A stretch of DNA of 64,000 nucleotides. Origin: Dendrobium chrysotoxum. Its lineage: Eukaryota > Streptophyta > Magnoliopsida > Asparagales > Orchidaceae. A program made the position numbers and the translations under genes. Where the stretch lies: NCBI GenBank assembly GCA_019925795.1, contig CM034300.1, positions 74,131,021 to 74,195,020 of the forward strand. Direction: 5' to 3'. The notes under the pieces are model-generated. The model ran no database searches and had not been told where the DNA came from. It worked only from the letters and a program-made list of their open reading frames with translations. The stretch's first letter is position 1. The number at the start of each line of letters is the position of its first letter. Positions 45,070-58,100 of the stretch are shown here, piece by piece.

Positions 45070-47375
45070 CGAAGTGGTACTTAGGATAGTGAGATTGAGT
45101 TTATCATAGACGGTGTCAAACAATTACGAGCTAAAATATACGCAACGATAGAGTTATAGTCCTACATCTTAGCATTGCAAGGATATCTAACTCACACACA
45201 GAGAACACAAGACTTTTTTACGTGGAAAACCCTGAAAAAGAAAAAAACCTTGGGGCCTAGCCCAATTAAAAATGATTCAACTAAAATTTGAGTAGATTAC
45301 AGTGGGCTGACTCGCCCTTGAGGGTGATCAGATTATAAATGCCAAACATATGGTTAAAGTTAGCGGTAGATGAAAATCAAGGGTCACTTGGTGGTCCGGC
45401 GAAAGTCTAATATCACTTGGAAGTTCGGGCGTCTATTGGTAGTCCGACGGTGGTTTGGCAAAACTTTGGCTTCAGGCGGTGGTCCGACAAAACTCTAGGC
45501 ATCAGGCGGTGGTCCGACAAAATTTCGGGCGTCAGGTGGTGGACTGGCAAAACTCTGGTGTCAGATGGTGGTCTGGCAGAACTCCGAGAATCAAGTGGTG
45601 GCCCGGTGGAACTCCTGATGTCAAGTGGTGGTCCTACGGAATTCCGACGTCAAACGGTGGTCTGGCGGAACTCCGGGAGTCAGGCAGTGGTCCAGCGAAA
45701 CTCCGGGTGTCAGGTGATGGTTCAACGAAACTCCGATGTCAAGTGGTGGTCTAGGGAACTCTAGGCGTCAGGTGGTGGTCTGGGCGAACTCCGGTGTCAA
45801 GTGGTGGTCCGGCAAAACTCCGGGCGTCAGATGGTGGTCCGGCGGTCCTCCAGGCGGTGGTCGAGGAGGAGCGAGGAGGCAAGAGCGATCTCCGATCTCT
45901 CTCTTACTTCTCTTCCTTTTCCTTGTTGGGGGGGGGGGGGTCCCTTTTCATGACGAAGTGGTTGTCTTACACCTCCCATAGAGAACTCTTCTCAGACCAA
46001 TCTTCACAGTTTATGTCGTAGGGCATTACGAGGGAGCTCAATAATATGCAGTCAGACTAAGTCTTCAGGGATGTCCGGAAGAATGCGAGGTTGCCGACCT
46101 GTATTTGAAGGATGGGTAGAACTTGTAGTGTCAGCAAGTTTATTGTTTTGATGTGATTGCAGATGCCTCCTTAGTGGAGGAAAAGGAATCTCTGCGTGAA
46201 GATGTTCAAGTTAAACATCTTCGACCAGTGGTGGATCTCGTGGGAGAAGAATCTCCTTCTATGGTGCTAGCACCAGTTGTCGAGTCTCTCGTTGGAGTTG
46301 AAAGATCTCATTTTGAGATTCTTCCATCTTTCAGATACGTTCTTCGAGGAAAAGTCCCGAAGTTCCTTCTCTAGCAATATTTTGCCCCCTAAGGATAAAA
46401 AAAGGCAAATACTTAGCATCTATGATTCATAGACTGATTCCTAGATTGGTGAGTGTTGGAGCAGGAGGCTCCCAAGATGCTATTGCTATGCCGGTTGGCC
46501 ATCGAAGTGGTACTTAGAATAGTGAGATTGAGTTTATCATAGACGGTGTCAAACAATTACGGGCTAGAATATACGTGACGATAGAGTTATAGTCCTACGT
46601 CTTAGCGTTGCATGGATATCCAACTCACACACAGAGAACACAAGATTTTTTACGTGGAAAACCATGGAAAAGGAAAAAACCACGGGGCGTAACCCAATTG
46701 AAAATGATTCCACTAGAATTTGAGTAGATTACAGTGGGCTGACTCGCCCTCGAGGGTGATCAGATTATAAATGCCAAATGTATGGTTGAAGTTAGCGGTA
46801 GATGAAAATCAGGCGTCACTTGGTGGTCCGGTGAAAGTCTAATGCCACTTGGAAGTTCGGGCGTCTATTGGTAGTCCGGCGGTGGTTTGGCAAAACTTTG
46901 GCGTCAGGCGGTGGTCCGACAAAACTCCAGGCATCAGGCGGTGGTCCGGCAAAATTTCGGGCGTCAGGTGGTGGACCGGCAAAACTCCGGTGTCAGATGG
47001 TGGTCTGGTGAAACTCCGAGCATCAAGTGGTGGCCCGGTGGAACTCCTGGTGTCAAGTGGTGGTCCGACAGAATTCCGACGTCAAGCGGTGGTCCGACGG
47101 AACTTCGGGAGTCAGGTAGTGGTCCGGCGGAACTCCGAGTCAGGTGATGGTTTGGCGGAACTCCGGTGTCAAGTGGTGGTCCAGGGAACTCTAGGCGTCA
47201 GGTGGTGGTCTAGGCGAACTCCGGCGTCAGGTGGTGGTCCGGCAAAACTCCGGGCATCAGGTGGTGGTCCGACGATCCTCCAGGCGGTGGTCGAGGAGGA
47301 GCGAGGAGGCAAGAGCGATCTATGATCTCTCTCTTACTTCTCTTCCTTTTCCTTGTTGGGGGGTCTCTTTTCATG
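44521..47375. repeat. 1.43-kb tandem duplication across gag, PBS and LTR of E3
   Basis: 44521-45953 and 45954-47375 are two copies of one stretch, each starting CGAAGTGGTTG in gag, running through the gag start, PBS and most of the LTR, and ending near CTTTTCATGA. The second copy then continues into the rest of the LTR. The copies differ by scattered substitutions and the length of a G-run. Confidence 0.9.
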
Positions 47376-47854
47376 AGAGAAGGGTGGCTATATTTATAGA
47401 TTTTTTAGAGTGGCATGGCCCATAAATAGGAGGAAGATCAAGGATATTTTGGGATTGCTTTATATGGACGGTCGATGTTAATTCTCTTGATTGTGGACCA
47501 TTTGCTGGACATTTGAATGGCTTAGTGATATCGGAATTCAGTCATCTTGGGCTCATTGGACTCATCTCGTCAAGCCGCTCGATTCGACTATAAGCATGTC
47601 ACGTTTGGAAACCGTTTGGTAAACCAAATGTGGTTCGAACCTTCCAAAAGCGCTTCGGGTCCTTGATTTGGACCCATTTGGGCTTGAATTGAGTTGAATT
47701 TTGTGTCGTTGGTACGTATTTTCGACGCGTTCAGTTTGACTGTAAGTTTGCTGAAATTAGAGTTTAGATGATCCCAATTTTAATTTTGGAAGTTTCCAAC
47801 TTGATTTTCCCTCAAGATTCGTATCCGATTAAGATAATTTTTTGATGATGTATC
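46555..47854 (-). repeat. E3 5' LTR (minus orientation)
   Basis: About 1,300 bp; plus-strand start AATTACGGGCTAGAATATAC, end TTTTTTGATGATGTATCA. It contains a GGTGGTCCGGC minisatellite (46810-47290). A partial second copy lies at 45122-45953 because of the tandem duplication. Confidence 0.88.
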
Positions 47855-47918
47855 AATAATAATAATATAATAAATTCTTTCTATTGCTATCAATATTATA
47901 TCACACAATAATTCTAAT

Positions 47919-48420
<502 letters not shown>

Positions 48421-48440
48421 TGTACTAGTTTACAACCCTC

Positions 48441-48593
48441 GAGAGGATGAATTATTACGTGCGGAGACCGGATACAGAGAACCGTCCGGTTTGTCTCTGT
48501 AAACAGCAAAAGCATAATAAACTGCACTTTTATTGTTCACCAGACAAATCTGAATGATTCTCTGTATTTGATCTCCGCATGTAATAATCTCTC
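48441..48593. mobile_element. Foldback MITE upstream of the myosin gene
   Basis: The left arm (GAGAGGATGAATTATTACGT, then GCGGAGACCGGATACAGAGA) and the inverted right arm (GAGAGATTATTACATGCGGA, then GATCAAATACAGAGAATC) pair over about 55 bp. The start is shared with the smaller foldback at 12774-12871. Confidence 0.75.
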
Positions 48594-48992
48594 AAGATCT
48601 ATAATTCTGATCAACCAAACTAAGGTCACCGTCAATAGTCATATGCCAGCTGGTTTTTTTTTTTTTTTTTGGATGGTCAGATCGCATCTCCATTTGTAAA
48701 TTATATTCCGCTCATCCAGGGCATGGAAAAGATCCCCTGACCAACACATTACTTCAAACAGAAAAAACGACCAATAAAATTACTTCCCTCTCAGTGGACC
48801 CCACCACCACCGCCCAGCAATTCATCCCACAAATCGCCTTCACCCATACCGACACGGCAAGTGTACCTCCACTCCGAATCAAATCCCACGACGCTTTTCC
48901 GAAAGCCAGCGCCGGGCGGCGGCTTTGCGGGCCCCGCCGCCGTCCAGCTCGAAGCCGCTATTTCGGCCTCCGAAATTCCTCGGCTGGCCGAA

Positions 48993-49165
48993 ATGTCGGC
49001 CCCATTACATCACCACCTCCGCTTTCCAACTCTTCCGTTGCCATTCACATTCCTTTTCCTCTCCCTCCTTTCCCTTCTCCATCTCGTCATCGGCTCATCA
49101 GGAAGAAACAAACTCTCGAAGAAGGCATTGCGCTCTTCAATTCTGCATCGGCGATGCTAAATTGA
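48993..49165 (+). other. Upstream ORFs in the myosin leader
   Basis: A 55-codon ATG frame (48993-49160, starting MSAPLHHHLRF) and a 3-codon frame (49154-49165) end within 10 bases of the myosin ATG. If transcription starts upstream of 48993, ribosomes would meet these first. The start of the mRNA is not known. Confidence 0.45.
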
Positions 49166-49168
49166 TCG

Positions 49169-52100
49169 ATGGTGAGTAATCGATCGTCAACAAACTCATC
49201 TCTGCAGCTGTTCTGATCTTTTTTTTTTTTTTTGCCTCAGGGAACTCCGGTGAACATTGTGGTCGGTTCTCACGTGTGGGTGGAGAACGCAGAGATCGCT
49301 TGGATCGATGGAGAGGTTACAGAGATCAAAGGAAGCGATGCCACCATCGTTACGACGGATGGAAAAACAGTAAGTTGAGAGCTTGCTGGATTCATACATT
49401 GAGTGAATTGCAACTTTGGTGATTTACTTGGGAAGGAAGTATGGCTTTAATAGTGATGAGTACTGTTGATTTTTTAATTTATTTGTTTTTATGTGAAGAA
49501 GAAGAGTAGATATGAATTTCACTGCATATGGATTTACCTCTTCTATTATGTATATATCCATTTGCCATTTCGAGTAGAGTTCAGATTTATTTCCTCAGAT
49601 GCCAAAGTTAGTTTAGTTTGGGGATAAACGATACCGAATTCCAAATTCATATCGACTTGTCCCTGTTTCAAATTCAAATAGGCATGAGCTTGAAATCTTT
49701 TCCCATTAATGTTAACAATTTCCTATTTTAATCTATTTGATTAGTTAACCGATATGTATTTTTTTTTTTTTTTTTAATCTTCTCTTTAGTGAAAAAAAAA
49801 AAAAAAAAAATCCAATATCACATCTGATTATGTCTGCTACGGATTTTTCTGGGTAAATGTCTGCTACAGATTCAAATAGGCATCAATTTGTAGTTTTTGC
49901 CATTTTTATGCCAACATATCCAGATTTTGATCCTATTTGATTTGCTAGCTTTTCTGTTTCTTTTTAACTTATTCTCTTTTTGACTCTCTTTTAAAAACAA
50001 GAACTTGATCAGAATTTTCCATTGGGAAACTATTTGCAGAGATCAATTTGAAAAACAAACTCGCTGGTTAAAGAAGAAAATCATTTATAATTTTTTTTAA
50101 TCCTCTTGATCACCTTAAAATCTTTTATCAAACATAGGTTCAGCAGCTTCTGATCATTAGCATGCTAATCCTGATGCATGGTACTTTATAGTCTATTCAT
50201 AACACCTTTCCAAGCTGCAAACATAGCTTAAGAAGAGGGGATAGATTACAGAAAAAACCTGTAGACATAGATTGCGCCGCATTAAGTTCACTGAATTCCT
50301 TCCTCACAGATTGTCACTAGTCTTTCAAATATCTACCCAAAAGATACAGAAGCACCTCCTGCTGGGGTTGATGACATGACCAAATTGGCTTACCTCCATG
50401 AACCAGGAGTGCTGCATAATCTTGGTTGCCGTTTTGCTCTGAATGAGATATATGTAAGTCATTGCAAATCCTTTCCAAGTCAGGAAGAATAGAACTACAG
50501 TCCTAATCAATTGAGTTTTGGATCAAACAGACATACACTGGGAATATATTAATAGCGGTGAACCCATTTCGAAGGCTTCCTCATCTTTATGATGTTCATA
50601 TGATGGAACAATACAAGGGTGCCTCTTTTGGTGAGTTGAGTCCACATCTTTTTGCAGTTGCTGACGCTTGTTATAGGTAAATTCAACATTAAGTCATCAA
50701 ATCTTATAAATATAAAGGAATGATATCAACCTCTTTGAGTATTTTCTATTTAAGGGCAATGATAAATGAACATGGTAGCCAGTCCATTCTTGTCAGTGGA
50801 GAAAGTGGAGCAGGGAAGACTGAGACAACAAAGATGCTGATGAGATATCTGGCATTCATGGGAGGGAGGTCAGGGACAGAAGGAAGAACTGTGGAACAGC
50901 AAGTCTTAGAGGTGAAAGAAATATTTCCTTGAGATATTTAAAAGTTTGTCAAAGCAAGATTGATTGCAGGACTAATGTATTTTATGCTATACAGTCTAAT
51001 CCTGTTTTGGAAGCATTTGGCAATTCCAAGACAGTTAAGAATAATAATTCTAGGTAAGAAATCTATTAGATGATGGCATTATACCTAGACAAACATTAAA
51101 TTGATCAAATAAACATTTCCAGTCGTTTTGGTAAGTTTGTCGAGATACAATTCGACAAATACGGGAAAATCTCAGGAGCAGCAGTTCGCACGTACCTTCT
51201 TGAACGTTCGAGGGTTTGTCAGGTTTCAGATCCTGAAAGGAACTACCACTGCTTTTACATGCTCTGTGCTGCTCCACCAGAGGTAAATCTCCTTCATATT
51301 TTATGTGAAACTAATGTACTCGACTTAAATCTTATCCAAAAGATCCTTTCAGGAAGTAAAGAAGTTTAAAGTGGGAGATCCCAGAACATTTCATTATCTA
51401 AACCAAACGAACTGTTATGAAGTAGCTAATGTGGATGATGCAAGGGAATATCTTCTGACTAAGCATGCTATGGATGTGGTGGGAATAAACCAGGAAGAGC
51501 AGGTCAAGTTGCCATTTAGCAATCACAAACTCCTAATCACAATAATGTCGATTATAAAACTAAACATGATGAGTTTTATCTTTCAGGATGCAATTTTCCG
51601 CGTGGTAGCTGCAATCCTTCACCTTGGGAACATTGAGTTTGAGAAAGGAAAGGAGATTGATTCTTCACGACTGAAGGATGAAAAGTCTAAATACCATCTA
51701 AAAACAACTGCTGAGCTTCTTTTGTGAGATAGTAATCATTAAGCCTATCTACAATCTTCTCTGTTGTTTTCTGAGCATTCATTCTGAAATGTGAATCCTG
51801 ATGATTGTCTCAGATGCAATGAGAAAGCACTCGAGGAATCTCTCTGCAAGCGCGTGATAGTTACACCAGATGGTAACATAACAAAGCCTCTTGATCCGGA
51901 CTCTGCAGCCCTGAGCCGTGATGCTTTGGCAAAGACAATGTACTCCAGATTATTTGACTGGTAAGCATTAGCTACATTGCAGCACTAGCATATGCCCAGG
52001 ATGATCAATTTATTGTACTCGTGGCGTGCGTTAAATTTAGAATGCTTTCATGTGGCCTTAAATTTTTTGCCAGGATAGTAGACAAAATCAACATTTCAAT

Positions 52101-55100
52101 TGGTCAGGATCCTAATGCGAAAAGCCTAATTGGTGTTCTTGATATATACGGTTTTGAGAGCTTCAAGATTAACAGGTAGCTGATTTTCTACGTCTATTGC
52201 TCCAAACATGCTATCCAAAATATGTATTGAGCCATATGTAAATTTCTCAACTACTACATCTGCAGTTTTGAGCAACTATGCATTAACCTGACAAATGAGA
52301 AGTTGCAGCAGCATTTCAATCAAGTATGTAGCTTAAAAGCGTTTCTTGTTCTATTTATGAAAAAAGAATGGAACTTGAAGTCGAATAATGTCTGCCACAG
52401 CATGTATTCAAGATGGAGCAAGAAGAATACACAAGGGAAGAGATCAACTGGAGCTATGTGGAGTTTGTTGATAACCAAGATGTGTTAGATCTAATAGAAA
52501 AGGTGTGGAATTACAAAATCTGGAGAATTTTCTCAATCAAATAATGAACCTTTTTGCCAACAGCAAAACAAAATTTTGTGGTAGCACCTAACGATCTATG
52601 CCTTTACGCAGAAACCAGGAGGAATAATTGCACTTCTTGATGAAGCATGGTAAGCAGGCTATTAAAATAACAACGGATTCACCCATTTAAAAAAGAAAAC
52701 ATGTTTATGTATTCTTCTTAAGTATCTTTGCAAATTACTGAATGTAAGGAAGATTTTCATGAGAATAACACACTTGGGCTGGGTAGGTTGGGTAGGGAGC
52801 ATGGAGTGGAGCGAGGAGGCTAAATTACTAAAGACATACTATTAGTATTTGCTATTTACTAATAACTCAAGCAAATTTCTGCAGTATGTTTCCCAAGTCG
52901 ACCCATGAGACATTTGCTCAGAAGTTGTATCAGACCTACAAAGCACACAAGCGTTTCAGCAAGCCTAAACTTGCTCGAACTGCATTCACAATCAACCACT
53001 ATGCTGGGGATGTAAGCAAAAAACTATGTGGCCATAATAATATTCATGTAATAAAGATACTCAATAGTGGAAGCCATTGTTTTTTTCCGACAGGTTACGT
53101 ACCAAGCAGATTTGTTCCTTGATAAGAACAAAGACTACGTGGTGGCTGAACATCAGGCTCTGTTGAATGACTCAGCGTGTCCATTTGTTGCCAACCTTAT
53201 TCCTCCATTGCCAGAAGAAAGTTCAAAACAATCCAAGTTCTCCTCCATTGGTACTCGATTTAAGGTAATCAATATTCCTAAAACTGGCGCTAGTTCCTGC
53301 TAGATATCTTTAATGTTGATTTCTTGTAACAGCAACAATTGCAATCACTAATGGAGACTCTTAGCACCACAGAGCCGCATTACATCAGATGTGTGAAGCC
53401 TAACACTGTTTTGAAGCCTGGCATATTTGAAAATTTCAATGTCCTGAATCAGCTTAGATGTGGGGTGAGCAAAATTTCTATTCTCTTGATGCCACATTTT
53501 AGGACCAATATGAAAAAGCTAAAAATGTAACCACTGGTATCCATAATTATGCCACTCTCCTAGGGTGTCTTGGAGGCAATAAGAATCAGCTGTGCTGGTT
53601 ACCCCACCAAGAGGGCATTTGACGAGTTCATTGATCGTTTTGGGATGCTTGCACCTGATCTCGTTGACAGGTACTACAAGTTTCAAACCTACATATAAAA
53701 ACACTTTCTACTTGGATTGGATTCTCCTCCCAGGTTCCCTGCTCCCTGTCGGTTATAATTCTATTGTTTCAATTTGTAGCGGCTCTGATGAGAAGCAGGC
53801 ATGTGCAGCTATTTGTGATAGGATGGGCTTGAAAGGCTATCAGGTAAATGCTCAACTTAAAAAAAAGGTTATAACAGAAATTTGCTGAACAACTTCTGTC
53901 ACAAACAAGAATTAGTTTTGATGTACTGCTCTTTTATCAGATAGGGAAGAACAAGGTATTCCTAAGAGCAGGCCAGATGGCTGAGCTGGATGCCCGGAGA
54001 TTAGAAGTATTGGCAAATGCTGCAAGACTTCTGCAGAGGCAGATTAGAACCCACCTCATCAGAAAGCAATTCCTCATTCTAAGGAATGCCACAGTCAAGA
54101 TACAAAAATTATGGCGAGGTCCTTTTATTCTCTACAGCTACAATTCTGTCATTTCTCAATTAAAATGCATCTCGTGAGCATAACAATGTAAAGTTGTATG
54201 TATACTTGCAGGATGGTTAGCAAGAAAGCTGTATGAACATATGAGGAGAGAGGATGCCTCAATTCGTATACAGAAGTACTCACGAGGTCATGCAGCAAAA
54301 ATGGCCTATGCTAATTTGAGGTCATCGGCAATTGTCATACAAACAGGCATGCGAGCAATGGCAGCACGAAACGAATACAGGCATAGGAGAAGAATGAATG
54401 CTGCTATTATTATTCAGGTAAATTTTCTATGTGCAACAGCATCAGAAAGAGTCCCAATACAGGTGAAGAGAAGGATAATCAGTTGTTAAATGCTTCTAAA
54501 ATAACTATTTTCTTATCATGCTTGTAGACACAATGGCGATTACATAAAGCTCGTAAAGCTTATTTAGAAGTGAAGAAAGGTAGTCTTATACTACAATGTC
54601 TATGGAGGGGACGCATTGGTAGGAAGGAACTACGGAAACTCCGGATGGTGAGTTTAATACCCCATAGGATATGATTTTCTGAAAATTTCTGCTAAAAGGT
54701 TGTTCTTTACTGGTCAACTTGTATGGAAGGCTGCAAGAGAGACTGGAGCATTAAAAGAAGCCAAGGATAAGCTTGAGAAGAAAGTAGAAGAGCTCACATG
54801 GAGATTAGATTTTGAGAAGCATTTGAGGGTATTGTGCTATCATATTCTTGATACCTCCTTAGCCAAATTCCTTTGATAAAGAAAATAAATGGTCTACTTA
54901 AATTAACTTAGGTTGATCTAGAAGAAGCCAAAGGGCAGGAGATTGCAAGGCTGCAATCTTCTCTACAAGAAATTCAAGAAAAACTTGATGAAGCCAATAC
55001 TGCAATCATTAAGGAAAAAGAAGCAGCAAGAATAGCAATTGAAAATGCACCACCGGTGATTAAAGAGGTCCCAGTGGTAGACAATACAAAATTAGAGTTC

Positions 55101-58100
55101 CTGAAAAATAGGAACATGGAACTAGAGGTATGCGTCAAATGCAACGAGATCCATCATTTACCATTTCCACCAACGTGTGGAACCTTTCGCCTCAATCACT
55201 AATTTCCTTCAAAAAATGATGGAGCCATTAGTTTCTTGATGTTTTGGCTGGGCGTTTTTACTTTTATGCAGGATGAACTAAGTGAATTCAAAATCAAGGC
55301 AGAGGAATTTGAAAAAAGATTTTGCGAGGCACAGAAGCAGGCTGAAGCATTGACCAAAGAAACTGAAGAGTCCCAAACAAAAATATCTCAGCTTCAAGAG
55401 ATGACAGAGAGGTATAACTAGCAACATATACTGAGTTTTTCCATGCTTAAACCTATTTCTATATATTTAGTATATATTTAGAACCATTTGCACCTTCAAT
55501 CTGTTTCACACTTCTGCAGCCTTGAAACAAATCTATCCAATCTTGAATCTGAGAACCATGTTCTGAGGCAACAGGCCTTGGCTGCTTCAGAAAACGAGGA
55601 ACTGACAGAGGAAATTAAAAGGTATGAATTACATGAGTTAAAGCTTCACCGTTAGTGACTTAAAATATAAGACTTAAGATTGACTAAATTGGTCACATGT
55701 TTCCCAGTCTTGAAAGCAAAATAGCAGAACTGGAGTCAGAAAACAGGCTACTCCAAAGTCAGCCTGCGCAAGTAGGCCAAGCAACATTGGCAGTTGAAAC
55801 AGTACAATCAGAAGTTGTCCAGGTTTGCAAAATGCAATCCAGGGTCAGTTATTCTTCTCATTATGTTTATAATGATTATTTTTTATTTAAGTTTCAGACT
55901 CCTGAGAATGGGCATCTGGAATCAGGAGAAGAACTTAAGATAGAAAATGTATGGAAGTTATTCTTGGAATTATTTGAAGAACACCATTAGTCAATCAATT
56001 GGGAAATGGATTTATGAGTAAACTTTAGCTTTGTTTACAGGTGCCAGTGGTGGTCCCTCTTACTATTTCCTTAAGTAAACAGAAGTCACTAACCGATAGG
56101 CAACAGGTAATCATAAACAAAATCAGAAGAAGTCAATATATTTATTAAGTCTCATGCTCCACCATAAATTCCTTTCTTATTTTTATCAAAAGGAAAACCA
56201 TGACGCACTAATTAAGTGTCTCATGGAAGACAAGAGGTTTGACAAGAAAAGATCAGCAGCAGCATACATTGTTTACAAATCATTGGTCCAGTGGCATTCG
56301 TTTGAAGCAGAGAAAACAAATATATTTGACCGTATTATCCACACAATAAGGTCAAACGTTGAGGTATTGATCCAATCAATGACTCATTTGACTCAACATA
56401 AATGGCATTATCGTGAATTCATACCATCAATTACAAACATCAGAGTTTGAATTTACTGTTTCTTGTGTACAGAATCAGGAAAACATTGGGGAACTTGCTT
56501 ACTGGCTTTCAACAACCTCTACCCTTCTATTTCTTCTACAAAATACCCTCAAATTAAGCAGTGCGTCAAAGTCGGGTGCAAATCGTAGACAAAGCAGTTC
56601 AGCTAGTCTGTTTGGCAGAATGGCAAGAGTAAGATTTTTTAATCATGGGAAAAAATTCTTGAACTCCAATAGATTAAAAATATAAATATTTTTACATAGC
56701 TTGTCTTTTTAATGGTATCAATGAGAAAATTCAGATTTCCATTATGCTTGTTTGCTTGGTTAGAGAAAATAACCCTGGAGTAAAATGCATTTTCAGATCA
56801 CCCGTTCATCTTCCCCAGAATTAGAGATTTCCAGTGGCTATAGTGGAATGGCCAGCAAATCTGATTGCCAGTCCAGAGTAGATGCAAAATACCCAGCCCT
56901 CTTGTTCAAGCAACAGCTCACTGCCTATGTAGAGAAAATATATGGGAAGATCCGAGACAGATTAAAGAAAGAGATTAGTCCATTTTTAACAATGTGCATT
57001 CAGGTATGTCTTCAACCAAGAATAATATAAAGAACTACAATATGAATATTCAAGACCACGCCAACTCTGCCTTGAGAAACCCAAAATGCAGGCACCAAGG
57101 TCTGCAAGAACTAGATCCACCCGAGTATCATCAAAGAGCATTCATTCAAATGTAGCAGCCAAACAAGCATCAAGTATACATTGGCAAAACATTGTTAAGA
57201 GCTTGGATCAATTTCAAATCATATTGCATGAAAATTATGTAAGCCATAAATTAGCCATCAGTGCTTAACAACATTGAAAAGAAAACAATTAGCTTGATTT
57301 GTCTCCATTTGTATTTTTCAGGTGCATTCCATGATAATACAAAAAATTTACAGACAAGTGTTTGCATTCATTAATGTGCAGCTTTTTAATAGGTAATTTT
57401 CCAACATTATCTGTCTATTTATATTTCAGATTAAGACAGATACTGAACCACTAAATAAACTTCCTTACTTTCCTTGCAGTTTGCTTCTTCGTCGAGAATG
57501 CTGCTCATCTAGTAATGGTGAATTCTTGAAGGCTGGTCTAAATGAATTGGAGGAATGGTGTTCTAAAGCAATACAAGAGGTTAGTCATTCTACTAAATCA
57601 AAACAGAACCCTATGCAAAAAGTTCTTTTTAAATCATATAATAAATTTCGGTAATCATTGCTGTTCTTGCAGTCTGCAGGAACATCCTGGGATGAGCTTC
57701 AACACATAAAACAAGCAGTAGGGTTTTTGGTGAGAGCAAAATCCAGATTCCATCGAACCTTTTCCTTCATTTTTGTATCCTATGCATAAACCTTGCTCTG
57801 TATGTAGGTTTTGCATCAGAAGGCCCACAAATCCTTGGAAGAAATCACAAATGAACTATGCCCAGTAAGTCAAAATGCAAGCTCAGAAGATTCATTCCAA
57901 TCTACAAAATCCTCAAGAATCTAACAAAATTCCTTTGTGATTGCTTCAGGCATTAAGCCTTCCTCAAATCTATCGCATTGGTACAATGTTTTGGGATGAC
58001 AAATACGGAACACAAGGTTTATCTCAAGATGTAAGTCATCTAATGACTCATTTTATAAATTTCTACATAAATCATCAATCAAAATCCCAGCTTTCACTAT

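Larger units (their letters stand above)
32550..47854 (-). mobile_element. E3: old inverted copy of the gag-only family with nested copia and internal duplication (TSD ATAAT)
   Basis: Read on the minus strand, its 5' LTR is 47854-46555 and its 3' LTR 33804-32550. ATAAT flanks the whole at 32545-32549 and 47855-47859. The polypurine tract (inverse of GTTGCCCTTATTTTCGG) adjoins the 3' LTR at 33805. The internal region holds a broken gag, the family's repeat arrays (42190-42790 and 42790-43210), the nested E4 (34092-41493) and a tandem duplication of 44521-45953. Without E4 and the duplication it would be about 6.5 kb, the size of E1 and E2. The decayed gag and diverged LTRs show it is the oldest of the three. 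Confidence 0.88.

Noticed and set aside
48794..49165. 123-codon frame across the myosin leader
   Set aside because: It begins with GTG rather than ATG; only the internal ATG frames were kept as possible uORFs.
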